From: Maribacter orientalis
GTDB taxonomy: Bacteria; Bacteroidota; Bacteroidia; Flavobacteriales; Flavobacteriaceae
Direction of reading: 5' to 3'
Assembly (NCBI RefSeq): GCF_900109345.1
Contig: NZ_FNZN01000014.1
Location: 1-64,000 of the forward strand
Length of the DNA stretch: 64,000 bases
This document shows positions 1 to 9,989 of this stretch, piece after piece. Made by a program: the position numbers and the translations under genes. The notes beneath the pieces are model-generated. The model did no database searches. It saw only the letters and a list, made by a program, of their open reading frames with translations, and had not been told where the DNA came from. The first letter of the stretch is position 1; each line of letters begins with the position of its first letter.

Positions 1-3000
1 TGTCAATTAAATCGGAACACCCGTTCGCATCCATTGCACGAACATTATATGTACCCGCTAATAATCCGTTAAAAACAGTATTGGTCTGATAAGCGGTTAT
101 GATTCCGCCAACATTGTCCTCCAATTGGTATTCGTACCCTGGAGTACCGCCCAAGGCGCTTGCCGTAATAGTGGCCCCGCCATTGTCACAGGTATATTGT
201 TGGGTGATGTTCGCATCGGCGACTACCACCGTTGGCTCGGATATCGTTTGGGCAAGCGTTACGGTACAACCGGCTATCGGGTTGTCCACGTCCCTAACAT
301 ATACCGTATAATTACCCGCGGACAATCCGGAAATGGTCTGTGGCGAAACGGTCGTACTTCCCAGTACGCTGGCAAAATTATCCAGACTATACTCGAATCC
401 GCTAGCGCCAAAATTGTCCACTTCGAAAGTAATGGTGCCCGAGTTATCGGCGTTACAGTTTAGATCTTCATAGGTAAGCACCGATGCCTCGAATGCATTG
501 CCAGGCTGAACGTCTATGATAATGTCGGTCGTACATTCACTGCCGTAATCCACCGTGATGGTATGTTGGCCTACGATCGCATTGTTGAACACATTGCCCG
601 CTTGTGGGGTATTACCGTCGATACTATACGTATACGACGGGTCGTTAGGAAGTATCGTAATATTTCCAGATCCGTCACAATTGTAAGCAACGCTGCTGCT
701 CAAGGCAGGTTCTATAGGTAAAGGCGCGATTATAATATTAGGTAGGCTTACCGTACATCCGATATTATTGGCATCCCTTACTTGTACGGTATAGGTACCG
801 TCGGTCAAATTGGCGAAAACCGCTCCTGCCGCAGTCGCTGCAGTCCAAGTTCCTCCATTTAAACTATACTGATAACTATTTGAACCACCTGTCGTAGGGG
901 TTACACTGCCAACAGTGATCTCTCCTAATTGATTACACGTATAATCTTCTGTTTGAACGCTCTCAGCGATTATTTGCGGTAATTCGTCAACAGGAATGGA
1001 TAATGTCAGTTCGCAATCATTAACGTCCCTTACCCTGACATCATAAGTGCCGGCCGTAAGATTGTTGAACGTACTTACGGATCCAAAGGTTGTTCCTCCA
1101 TCTATACTGAAAGTATATGGGGCCTCGCCACCAGAAGGTGCTAAAGAAATACTCCCATTGTTGCCGCCGAAACAGGTTACATCAATAACTGTCGGTATTG
1201 CAGCGACCGGTAAATCCTGCACGATCGTAATATCATACATTGCAGGACAAGCATTAGCTCCCCCATTATTGTCTAGCACATATACGTCATAGTCTCCTGC
1301 GCCCGTAACGGTCACAGTATTGCTCGTAGCGTAATCCCCTGCCGTAGGGGTAGCGCCATCGGCCACAACCGCATACACATAATTGCCATCACCCCCTGCG
1401 GCGGTTATATCGATATCGGTATCCGTACCACATGCAGTTATATTACTTGCACTTGCATTTACTGTTACTGCAGGGTTTATGGTAATACTTTCAGAGTCTG
1501 TACAATCTTTTCCATCTCTTACATCAATAGTATACGTACCTGCTAAAAGTCCAGAAAAAACGTTAGTTGTACTGAAAGGGCCTCCATTTAAACTATATTC
1601 AAAATTACCGTCACCACCTGATGTGACATTGGCCGTCAACGTTAATAAAACAGCGTCATCAAAACAGTTTTGATTTGGAGTTATTTCTAAAACAGGAGCC
1701 GTTGCCGGATTTAAATTAAACGAAAACGGTATACTACAATTGTTAGCGTCAGTAATTGTACCATTATAAGTTCCAGATTGCGTTAATCCACTAAATGAAC
1801 CTGTGGCATTATTTCCAAAAGGAGATGCATCTGGGTTGTTTAATACATATGTATAGCTTCCCCATCCACCAGTTGCACTAATACGAACACTACCATCTGT
1901 TAAACAACTTGGTTGTGTTTCTGTTAAATTTGAAATGGACAAAGCCGAAGTTGGTCCTTCTAATTCATGTGTTACTGTGTATGTACAATTTGTATCGGTA
2001 TCTACAATATCTAACGTATAGTCACCCGCTACTAAACCATTAATATTGTCAATAACAGCTTCTGTACCACCTGTTCTAACAACGCCTGTTGGGCCTGTAA
2101 CCGTGTAAGTGAAATTTTGACTTGCTTGGAAATTTACATTAAAACGAATGATGCCATCAGCAGCACCAAAACAGCTAATTGGTTGTGTAGTTGTACCACT
2201 TGCTGATATTGGGTTAATAGCATTAATCGTATAATTTTCATCATAAAAACAACCATCAACATCTGTAACTCTTACCGTATAGGTGTCAGGAGCAAGACCA
2301 TTAAAAGCAGCTTCGTTTCCTGTAATACTTGTTGGAACAATGGTAGATGGCGCAATAATTGAATATATATAAGGTGCTGTACCGTTAATTGCGTTTACGG
2401 TTAAATTGACTGTTTGAGCCGGACATGTAATTTGAGACTCCACAATTGTTAAATCCGTTGGTGGGTTTGGTCTGTCAATTACAATTTGATTTGTAACAAA
2501 AGTACAGTCGTTAGCATCTCTTATGGTGATGGTATAATTACCATCAGTCAAGTTTTCAAAACGATGTGCATTTGCAGTCGTATCAGGAATAAAGTTAATT
2601 CCATCAATACTATACTCATATGGTACCGTACCGCCAGAAACATTTTGAGCTTCGATAATACCTTCTTGCAAGCAAGTATAGTCTTGAATTAAAACGGCAT
2701 CTCCCCGTATTGCTGTAGATGGAGCGCTAATTGAAAAGTTTTCTTCGTAATCACATGAAGCACTTCCTTTTCTTTGGTTAATTACTACTCTGTAATCACC
2801 TTCAGGAAGATTAGAGAAAGAGCCTGACCCATTCTCACCTAATGGTTGATCATCTGAGTCGAACAAAGAGAATGTTAATTGGTAACCGTTATTATCAACC
2901 AAATTAAATTGAATTCTACCGCTAGATTCACCAAAACAGCTAACATCTACTATTGTAGTGGCGTTAAATTCTGCAGCAGGTTCAAACTCTATACTAACCG

Positions 3001-6000
3001 TATTAGATTCTTTATAACAACCATTTCTGTCCAAAACCACAAAGGTATAATCACCAGCATCTAGTATGTCGAATATTTGACTGGTCTGAAAATTGGTTGG
3101 AGGTATATCAGCAAATGTTGGGTAAGAAGTAACTGTAGTACCGCTTTCATCAACATAAGACCAAATAGCATACGTGTGTGGTGTGCTACCGCCATTTGAG
3201 TCCATTTGAATATTCCCTTCTCTACAAGTAATATGTTGAGAAACCCTAGCGGTTAACGTTAAATCATTTTGATTAATTATAGTGACATTTTCACTATAAG
3301 AACAACCATCTGCAGTTCTAATTATAGCGATATAATCTCCTGCACTTAAATTATTAAAAGTAAAGTTGTTGTCTATTTGACCATTTTCACTATCGAGTAA
3401 AGTACCTGAACCGCCATTTGAACCATCATCTATTCTTATCTCATACTCATAAACAGCATCGGCATTATTTACTTGCAAATTTATTGTACCTAAGGTAAAG
3501 CAAGTTTCTGGAGTTACATTTATGTTATAGGCTATATCACGCTCTAAAACCCCAATAACCGGAGTTGTAAAAATACAAGCATCTTGTATTGGGTCTCCGT
3601 TTATATCAAGTTGGGTTACTTCTACTCTATATGATCCATTTTCACCAGAAGCAAAATCAAAACTAGGACCGTTATTTGAACTAAACGGAACAACAATATT
3701 ATCTGTATCATTATCTACAAGTTGATATCCGTAACCGTTTCCAAGGTTTGTAATAGTTATGTTTCCATCGGTATCACAAACAATATCTCTATTACTAAAA
3801 TCAATGTCCAAATTATTTTGAAATCCTTTGAAATAAAAACGACTTGTACATCCATTTTGATAAACAACAGAAAGTCTATATTCCCCAGGAGCATTTAAAA
3901 GAAAGTTACTACCGTTACCTACTTCGCTCCAAGAACATGGAAGTGCCTTATTGGCGCAATCTTCACCGACAGGTGTACAACTACCTTCATCTAATAATTC
4001 CCATGTAACACTTTGTGCATCTACAATATTTACTGCTAATGGTTGAGAGTCATTTATCCCACATAAGAATATCTTAGGTATAAAAGAATTATCAATACTA
4101 CAGAAAACTATTTCTCCTGGTATATTATTAGAAGGATCAGTGTCACTATTAACTTCGTTGAAGTATTCTGTTACCGGGTTAGGTAAATTTCCGGAACCAA
4201 ATGGCTCAACAGTAATGACTTCAGTAAAGCCCTTACAAGGGTCTGCAACAATTTTATCTACAATATAGGTGCCTACAGCTGTAACTACTAGTGTGCTAGG
4301 ATCATTATCTGGGTCACCATCGTTAACTTCAATATCGGTAACATCTATTGTTCCGTTAGCATTGGTATCACGATACCATATATAAGAATCAAAACCATCT
4401 CCTGCATTCAAAATAGCACTTGTACCACAAAGCTCAATGGTTCTCTCAAAAGTACAATCAGAAAGATCATCCAAAAGAAAGTTTGTAGCACCTGGTACGG
4501 TAAAACCACATGAGTTAAAATCAGTAACACTTGGGTCATCGGTAACCTGAGCTGAATTGTCTTCACCACGATAGGTACCGTATGCGACGTTTTCAATTAG
4601 ATCTGAACATGCATTAATAAAATCAAAGCAGTTCTCTGCTACCTGTACTCTAAAACGAATTGAATATTCAGAATCTTCATCTTCTACATAATTATCTGGA
4701 ATTGAAAAAATAATCTCACGCGAAAGAGGATTATAAACATACGTTACACCAGCAGGATATGAAAAATCTGATGCGTTGAAAAAACTACGGCCATCTGGTG
4801 GAGACACATTAACTGGAAGCACATCTCTAATTGTATAATTAACACCATCATCATTACCTATGTTTTCGAAAGTCAGTACATAGTCTAATGTTTGACCTAA
4901 GCGAACACCTTGACCGGTAATATCTACACCGCCAGGTGTGTTCACTTTTTTCTCTAAAACTATATTTGGGGCAATAATGTCAACATCAAAAGAAGTAAAG
5001 AAAATATCGTATTTATCTTGAGATGAGCTTGCTCTTAAAATAGCACTTGTAGCGCCATTTGGAATAATCGTATTACTGGCTCCTCCATTTGGAATTTCAA
5101 AATAATCAACATCCCAACCTAAGGTGTTAACACTATTCGGGTTTCTATCTGTAAATTGAGCATCATTAAGTGTTATACTAGAATTGAAAAAATTATTTGC
5201 CGGGTTTTCTCCATTTGACAATGTATAAAATGTTCCGTTTGCATTAATTTGTAATCCATCACCACCAATTCTATTATCACCTTCTAAAGCTGCAACACCC
5301 ATATTCGCATAAACAGGAAATGGTGCTGGTAAGGTAGTAAAGCCATTAATTGGAATATCAACGCTCTCACCAGATTTAATACCAGCATAACCGTCAAAAG
5401 TGGTAATAAACTTATCGCCTGGTAAGTTCGGGTCTTCGTAAACAACGACCATTTTCCAACCACCTGAAATACCACCTGAAATATTACTGCCTGTACTAGC
5501 TCTAACGTTGGCTACAAAATATTCTCCATTCGGGTTCGTCATACCCGCAACTATAGAGGTTACATCCTTGTAGGCAGCATAAGGACTGTAATACCCAAAA
5601 TCAGCATCCCCATTACCATCAAATATAATTTCATCAGCAGTAATATCTTGATAGGTACCGCCTGGTATTCTGAATTTAATATCGTCTATATTACTTCTAT
5701 CGTTATTTACATAAATAGCAGACCAATATAAACCAGCGTATCTTATTAATGCACAATCAATATTTGGCACTGTCAAAGTTGCGCTACTTGAACTGAAGGT
5801 GGTATTATCATTATCGACATCGATATATTGCATGTCGTAATTATCATTGTAATCAGAAGAACCACCAGTATCATTAAGGGGTTCGTTTGGTGATACCGCT
5901 GGTATAGTGACATTTTCTCTTCTCCATCTTCCGTTTCTATATACCCATTGACGTCCTGTCGATTCTGGAATATTTCGGTTGACAATATTATTTGCAATGA

Positions 6001-6178
6001 AAGTTAATTCTCCACGAATATCAGCCTCGTAACGTACTTGAAAAGGTTCTTTAACTTGCGAATAGGCCGATTGAGCACTTAAGACAAGAAACAAAATAAA
6101 GATTAAACATTTAGCGTAATGTTTTCCCATAAGAGAAGTGAATTTGGTAAAATCTAAAAAACTAGTCAGTTTGGTCAT
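1..6178 (-). CDS. Giant SprB-like T9SS surface protein, N-terminal 2059 codons (truncated by window edge)
   Basis: One uninterrupted reading frame runs on the minus strand from ATG at 6178 to the window edge; I translated it through without meeting a stop. A signal peptide follows (hydrophobic run ending AQSAYSQ). A second ATG at 6130 gives a more compact signal peptide and is an alternative start. An N-terminal region of about 400 residues is followed by a DUF11-like segment near residues 405-470 (VNTPGG, then YVLTFENIGNDDGVNYT). Many tandem repeats of about 80-90 residues of SprB type come next, recognisable by C.., GxYxVxVRDxNGC and PYxYSIDG. SprB-family proteins are secreted by T9SS and serve as mobile cell-surface adhesins in gliding. 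The C-terminus, where a sorting domain is expected, lies outside the window. Base composition rises from about a third GC at the 5' end to about half near the window edge. The role is inferred from the family. Confidence 0.85.
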   Translation of the reverse strand, partial: MTKLTSFLDFTKFTSLMGKHYAKCLIFILFLVLSAQSAYSQVKEPFQVRYEADIRGELTFIANNIVNRNIPESTGRQWVYRNGRWRRENVTIPAVSPNEPLNDTGGSSDYNDNYDMQYIDVDNDNTTFSSSSATLTVPNIDCALIRYAGLYWSAIYVNNDRSNIDDIKFRIPGGTYQDITADEIIFDGNGDADFGYYSPYAAYKDVTSIVAGMTNPNGEYFVANVRASTGSNISGGISGGWKMVVVYEDPNLPGDKFITTFDGYAGIKSGESVDIPINGFTTLPAPFPVYANMGVAALEGDNRIGGDGLQINANGTFYTLSNGENPANNFFNSSITLNDAQFTDRNPNSVNTLGWDVDYFEIPNGGASNTIIPNGATSAILRASSSQDKYDIFFTSFDVDIIAPNIVLEKKVNTPGGVDITGQGVRLGQTLDYVLTFENIGNDDGVNYTIRDVLPVNVSPPDGRSFFNASDFSYPAGVTYVYNPLSREIIFSIPDNYVEDEDSEYSIRFRVQVAENCFDFINACSDLIENVAYGTYRGEDNSAQVTDDPSVTDFNSCGFTVPGATNFLLDDLSDCTFERTIELCGTSAILNAGDGFDSYIWYRDTNANGTIDVTDIEVNDGDPDNDPSTLVVTAVGTYIVDKIVADPCKGFTEVITVEPFGSGNLPNPVTEYFNEVNSDTDPSNNIPGEIVFCSIDNSFIPKIFLCGINDSQPLAVNIVDAQSVTWELLDEGSCTPVGEDCANKALPCSWSEVGNGSNFLLNAPGEYRLSVVYQNGCTSRFYFKGFQNNLDIDFSNRDIVCDTDGNITITNLGNGYGYQLVDNDTDNIVVPFSSNNGPSFDFASGENGSYRVEVTQLDINGDPIQDACIFTTPVIGVLERDIAYNINVTPETCFTLGTINLQVNNADAVYEYEIRIDDGSNGGSGTLLDSENGQIDNNFTFNNLSAGDYIAIIRTADGCSYSENVTIINQNDLTLTARVSQHITCREGNIQMDSNGGSTPHTYAIWSYVDESGTTVTSYPTFADIPPTNFQTSQIFDILDAGDYTFVVLDRNGCYKESNTVSIEFEPAAEFNATTIVDVSCFGESSGRIQFNLVDNNGYQLTFSLFDSDDQPLGENGSGSFSNLPEGDYRVVINQRKGSASCDYEENFSISAPSTAIRGDAVLIQDYTCLQEGIIEAQNVSGGTVPYEYSIDGINFIPDTTANAHRFENLTDGNYTITIRDANDCTFVTNQIVIDRPNPPTDLTIVESQITCPAQTVNLTVNAINGTAPYIYSIIAPSTIVPTSITGNEAAFNGLAPDTYTVRVTDVDGCFYDENYTINAINPISASGTTTQPISCFGAADGIIRFNVNFQASQNFTYTVTGPTGVVRTGGTEAVIDNINGLVAGDYTLDIVDTDTNCTYTVTHELEGPTSALSISNLTETQPSCLTDGSVRISATGGWGSYTYVLNNPDASPFGNNATGSFSGLTQSGTYNGTITDANNCSIPFSFNLNPATAPVLEITPNQNCFDDAVLLTLTANVTSGGDGNFEYSLNGGPFSTTNVFSGLLAGTYTIDVRDGKDCTDSESITINPAVTVNASASNITACGTDTDIDITAAGGDGNYVYAVVADGATPTAGDYATSNTVTVTGAGDYDVYVLDNNGGANACPAMYDITIVQDLPVAAIPTVIDVTCFGGNNGSISLAPSGGEAPYTFSIDGGTTFGSVSTFNNLTAGTYDVRVRDVNDCELTLSIPVDELPQIIAESVQTEDYTCNQLGEITVGSVTPTTGGSNSYQYSLNGGTWTAATAAGAVFANLTDGTYTVQVRDANNIGCTVSLPNIIIAPLPIEPALSSSVAYNCDGSGNITILPNDPSYTYSIDGNTPQAGNVFNNAIVGQHTITVDYGSECTTDIIIDVQPGNAFEASVLTYEDLNCNADNSGTITFEVDNFGASGFEYSLDNFASVLGSTTVSPQTISGLSAGNYTVYVRDVDNPIAGCTVTLAQTISEPTVVVADANITQQYTCDNGGATITASALGGTPGYEYQLEDNVGGIITAYQTNTVFNGLLAGTYNVRAMDANGCSDLID

Positions 6179-6250
6179 GTTCTATACTTACTGAAGAAAA
6201 TCATTCAATCGATTTAAAATTCAAATCGTTCTAGACGAATCTCTCCAATA

Positions 6251-6318
6251 ACAAATATTCACTATAGTAGCAAAGTGAAGAATTTATTGTTGTGGTATGA
6301 TCAGTTTCTGTTGTGAAA
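6251..6318 (-). promoter_or_regulatory. Candidate activator site and -7 element of the giant adhesin gene
   Basis: Given on the plus strand, ACAAATAT lies at 6251-6258 and TGTTGT at 6288-6293 and 6309-6314 (21-bp period). The second repeat sits inside TTTCTGTTGTGAAA (6305-6318). The same elements with the same internal spacing occur at 12313-12380, upstream of the other T9SS gene in this window. On the coding strand ATATTTGT resembles the 3' half of the Bacteroidota -7 box. The element starts 73 nt upstream of the ATG at 6178. The match between the two loci is seen directly; regulator binding is inferred. Confidence 0.55.
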
Positions 6319-7712
6319 TAGCAATTCGAATGGGTTTGATTTCTTAGAAAAGTCCATTTTTTAATACTTTCAACCGCTTATTAGAAGAACGGATATTTCT
6401 TCTTTTGGGCTAAAATCAAACTATTTAATTGAAAAAATAGCACTTAAAATAGGTGTTCGAAATACAAACTTTGATAGGAAAATTAGAATAAAAAATGAGC
6501 CTAAAATTTTCGAAAATAAGACCTAAATTTTTTAAACTTAAAGTCCAATTTAAGTGGTCATTTTTTTTAAAAGATATTTACGTGATGATTTACATTTCAA
6601 AATAAAGTTCTTACTTACGAAAAATGGTGGGTTTTTAACTCGTTTTCTTTGATTAAAACACTAAAAACAGAAAGGTATGTTTGCCTTAATAAATAACAAT
6701 ATTCTTCATTTTGTTACTTTTCTGTCTACTAATTTTTTACTTTATTTTTTAAAGACCAGTTATTCCTTTTCCTTATCAATCATTTTCTAACAAACACCAT
6801 TTAAACCATTATGTATCTATTTATTCTGGAATCCTAACTGTTTCGTTTTCTGAAAATTGCAGTGTTAAATATGTCTTTCTATTCCTATTTTTATGTTACA
6901 TAGAAAAGGCAGAAGATTTTTCTCAACTATTCGCTATAAAAAAGGGTATTCAAAATGGGATCACAAAACTCAACATCTTGCACAGTAACGGACTTATTAA
7001 ACTTTAAAAAATTACAGGTTTATTTGCCCTTAATTTTCGATATAAAAATATATTTCGTTTTGGGTTGAAGTATCCTAAAAATCCCTATTTATCAATAACG
7101 TATGTTAGCTACGATAACAGACTTCCTTAGTTCTTCTTTCTTTATAGCATAAGATTTTCATCTAGCAAATCTATTATTGTCGAAGGCATTGTTTATTAAG
7201 TTGCTTGTAAAACTTGGTGGTCCAATAGTAATACATCCCAAAAATGAGCGTCATTTAGGTTTCATTAGTGCTACCATACGATTTAAGAAATTCTCTAGTA
7301 AATTATTAATTAAGAACTACGCCTGTATTCTATCCATTGAGATGCCAAAAGAAAGCCGTCGTCACCAACCTATCTACCTCAATTAAATTAGTCTGTACCA
7401 ATCTTTCAGTAAGTGACATGAGAGTACAACAATGATGTTTAAGACATCTTGTAACTAATGCAACCATATTAGAGTACATGAAGATCTAGGCAGCAAACAA
7501 ATACCTAGGTACTTACTATATCTAACAAGGTTTGACTAAAAAAATTACATTTAGAGTATCAAACAAGTATCAGGATAATGACGGTCTACCCAAATGAATC
7601 AGCCCTAAGTAACTCATATCATGAGTACTATATAATAGCCCATTAAAAGTGTAAATCTAAAGTAATTGAAAATATTGGAAAGGGCATTTTCGAGGTTATC
7701 TTCAGAAACATA
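6319..7712. other. Long gene-free stretch upstream of the adhesin gene
   Basis: About 1.4 kb that is AT-rich and broken by stops in all frames. The longest frame, a 69-codon plus-strand one at 7177-7386, starts with a non-ATG codon, has no recognisable motif and no ribosome site. No tRNA, terminator or insertion-sequence end could be seen. It may be decayed coding sequence, given the possible winged-helix remnant just beyond it. Confidence 0.5.
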
Positions 7713-7862
7713 GTATTAGGTTTCTTAAAGGAAAACAAGATAGTAGATAAACAAGTTTTTTTAAGCCAAGTATGGCCTAATTCCAATTCAGTTTATAGTA
7801 CATCTGCCATAATAACACGCTTCAAACCTAGATAGTTTAGTGATAAGTTAGGCGGTTTTAAG
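7713..7862 (+). pseudogene. Possible remnant of an OmpR-type winged-helix domain
   Basis: The plus-strand frame starting at 7713 reads VLGFLKENKIVDKQVFLSQV, then WPNS, then TSAIITRFKPR, a stop, and FSDKLGG. The pattern LL..L.EN..VV.R...L..VW....S....ITRLRK...DKL is that of the DNA-binding C-terminal domain of OmpR/PhoB-type response regulators in Bacteroidota. There is an in-frame stop within the recognition region and no receiver domain upstream. If the reading is right this is a decayed regulator; chance resemblance is possible because only about 45 residues are involved. Confidence 0.3.
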
Positions 7863-7867
7863 CCAAT

Positions 7868-9976
7868 TTAAGCCATCTGTTCTTGATTAACGCGCATTAT
7901 CCACATCTTGTCATTATAAGCGTCATTTAGCTTAGAATAATACGATATAAGAGCGTTTGTCCAAGAGTCATGCTTTTTAAGGTATACATACCTATAGTTA
8001 TTCTTTGGATTGATAAAATAACTGGCATTTAAACCGAAAGAATTTAGAAGCTTAACAAATTTCTTTGCATTGTTAGGATTTGCAAATACATTGGCAATTA
8101 AATAATAACCAGATCCAGCACCATCAATAACATATGATTTTTTGTCAACATCAGTAGAAGCTACCTTATCCTTAACGACCACATTTGAGGTTAGCACATC
8201 AGATTTATATTTAGAAGATTTCTCCTTGATTTTATTTACGTTACTTGCGTAGGCTTCATTAGTATATGTATTATCTACATTCATAATCCACATGGCACCA
8301 TCGTACATACCATTCAACTTTGAGTCGTTTGCAGCTACAGCATCTTCAAAGGTTTCATAGCGTTGTAGATATACATATTTAAGTCCGTTATTTGGATTAT
8401 CAATGTAATCTGCATTTATTCCTTTGTTCTTTAACGTGGTCAAGAAATTGTCCATATACTTACCACCTTTATATACATTGGCAACTACATAATAGCCATC
8501 AGTTACATTGGGTAAGTTTTTGAATTTTCTGCTTTTAACCCCATCTTGAACAACTTCGGGTTTAGTAACCGGATTAACTTCTTTTCTTGGTCTATTGGCC
8601 ACAACCGCATCTCTCGGTTGTACTAGTTCTTTTGCTTTTGTGTCGATTATATCATCAGTAACCGCTACCCTATCTTGTTGCTTCTTATTATTTAAAATGT
8701 CTAACCTTGAAGGGTCTTGTGTATTGCTTGAGTCTTGGGCCAATGCAACTCCGGTTCTAGTTTCATCATCCATAAAAAGCTCTTTCGCTTTTTTTTCTAA
8801 ATCGGGTCTATCACCGTTTGTTTCATTTCTCACCATTCGCATAACCATTTCAAAACGACGTTCTAAATCAGATTGGCGAGTTGCTTCCAATGAATCTTGG
8901 CGAAACATCAACTCTTCTATGATGGCATCATTTTCTGCCAATTTTTGTTTAAGTTCTTCAATTTCTTCATTAGTTGCAATATTCTCTGGCTCTAGATCAT
9001 TCTGCACTATATCATCTTCGTAATCATCTTCTAACATTACCCTATCTTCAGTAAGATTAGGTGAGAAGGAATAGGCAAAAGAGATTTCATGGGTAAGTCC
9101 GAAATTGTCAAAATTATTAGACAATCCTTTTTCCATCGTATACCCTAACGAGATTCTACGGTTAAGGTTGAAACCTACACCAGCCGCAGCACCATAAAAA
9201 CTATCATACCCAGCTTGAATCCAACCTAATTTTGGAAGGTCTAATATTAAACTTCCACCTAAGGTTACATCTTCTTCTCCAATTTTTCTAACTCTTGCCA
9301 ATGGCATAAGTCGTCCTTCTTCAAATATACCTGTTTGATTTTCAAACTGATGGGTATATTGTAAATGTCCTGAAAAGGTTTTATCCTTGAATTCCGTTAG
9401 AGATTCACTAGATTTAAGATTATAGTCGAATAAATTTTCTGCGAATACACCAACATCAAATTTTCCATAAGAAAGGTTTAAACCTGGTTGAAAAGATAAT
9501 AAGTTCTGATCTTGTAGTCCCGCTAAAAAGGGGTCAACTTCTACTGTTGAAGCCCTGCCTTGGTCGAACCCACTATTATAGTAAGATACATTTGCACCAA
9601 AGGTTAGGTTGCTTTTATCGTTAAGCTTTACACCATAGGCATAATTAGCCAACACACCAAAGTTACTTAACGTACCTGATTGTTGGGAATATAAACTTAA
9701 ACCAAGACCAGTTCGGTCACTAATACGACCACTATAACTTAAGAAGTAGTTTTGATTGTTATCATCAAATTGTACCGATTGGTTTCGGTGAAGCAGGTTG
9801 ATATAAGATTTATCTTCCCTAACCGTTGAAAATGTTGGGTTGATTAAAAATCGGTTATACTTTAAAAGGTTCTGGGCAGGAACATCATACGCTACAAACG
9901 GGTTTTCCTCTTGCCCGCTAACCTTCATGGTAGCAAACACAAATAACAATAGATATAAAACACTTTTCTTTAGCAT
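7868..9976 (-). CDS. PorP/SprF-family T9SS outer-membrane protein with coiled coil and tandem SPOR-like repeats
   Basis: 702 residues. A signal peptide (about 1-21, ending KVSGQ) precedes a PorP/SprF-type beta-barrel of about 285 residues; 'NPFVAYDVPAQNLLKYNRFL' and NPTFSTV near the N-terminus are typical, as is the final barrel strand region EISFAYSF. An acidic coiled coil follows (about 340-400). The C-terminus carries two homologous units of about 70 residues (near 495-570 and 620-697). Each begins GYY[VL][IV]ANV[FY] and contains YVYL and MWIM[NR]V, the layout of SPOR domains, which bind peptidoglycan. PorP/SprF proteins assist secretion or anchoring of T9SS type-B cargo. The gene starts 13 nt after the stop of a type-B cargo gene, so the two are probably co-transcribed and functionally paired. 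Coupling to peptidoglycan through the SPOR repeats is inferred. Confidence 0.85.
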   Translation of the reverse strand: MLKKSVLYLLLFVFATMKVSGQEENPFVAYDVPAQNLLKYNRFLINPTFSTVREDKSYINLLHRNQSVQFDDNNQNYFLSYSGRISDRTGLGLSLYSQQSGTLSNFGVLANYAYGVKLNDKSNLTFGANVSYYNSGFDQGRASTVEVDPFLAGLQDQNLLSFQPGLNLSYGKFDVGVFAENLFDYNLKSSESLTEFKDKTFSGHLQYTHQFENQTGIFEEGRLMPLARVRKIGEEDVTLGGSLILDLPKLGWIQAGYDSFYGAAAGVGFNLNRRISLGYTMEKGLSNNFDNFGLTHEISFAYSFSPNLTEDRVMLEDDYEDDIVQNDLEPENIATNEEIEELKQKLAENDAIIEELMFRQDSLEATRQSDLERRFEMVMRMVRNETNGDRPDLEKKAKELFMDDETRTGVALAQDSSNTQDPSRLDILNNKKQQDRVAVTDDIIDTKAKELVQPRDAVVANRPRKEVNPVTKPEVVQDGVKSRKFKNLPNVTDGYYVVANVYKGGKYMDNFLTTLKNKGINADYIDNPNNGLKYVYLQRYETFEDAVAANDSKLNGMYDGAMWIMNVDNTYTNEAYASNVNKIKEKSSKYKSDVLTSNVVVKDKVASTDVDKKSYVIDGAGSGYYLIANVFANPNNAKKFVKLLNSFGLNASYFINPKNNYRYVYLKKHDSWTNALISYYSKLNDAYNDKMWIMRVNQEQMA

Positions 9977-9989
9977 GGTGAGCTTTAGC

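Noticed and set aside
6448..6465. GTGTTCGAAAT resembling a tRNA T-loop
   Set aside because: No acceptor or anticodon stems can be paired around it.
7177..7386. 69-codon plus-strand frame in the gene-free region
   Set aside because: Non-ATG start, no ribosome site, no recognisable motif, surrounded by stops; treated as non-coding or decayed.
7897..7905. Exact DnaA box TTATCCACA (others at 49344-49352 and 52518-52526)
   Set aside because: Single copies far apart, each within coding sequence; no cluster, so no sign of an origin there.
8595..9023. 142-codon plus-strand frame opposite the PorP gene
   Set aside because: Ser-rich antisense shadow of the coiled-coil coding region.
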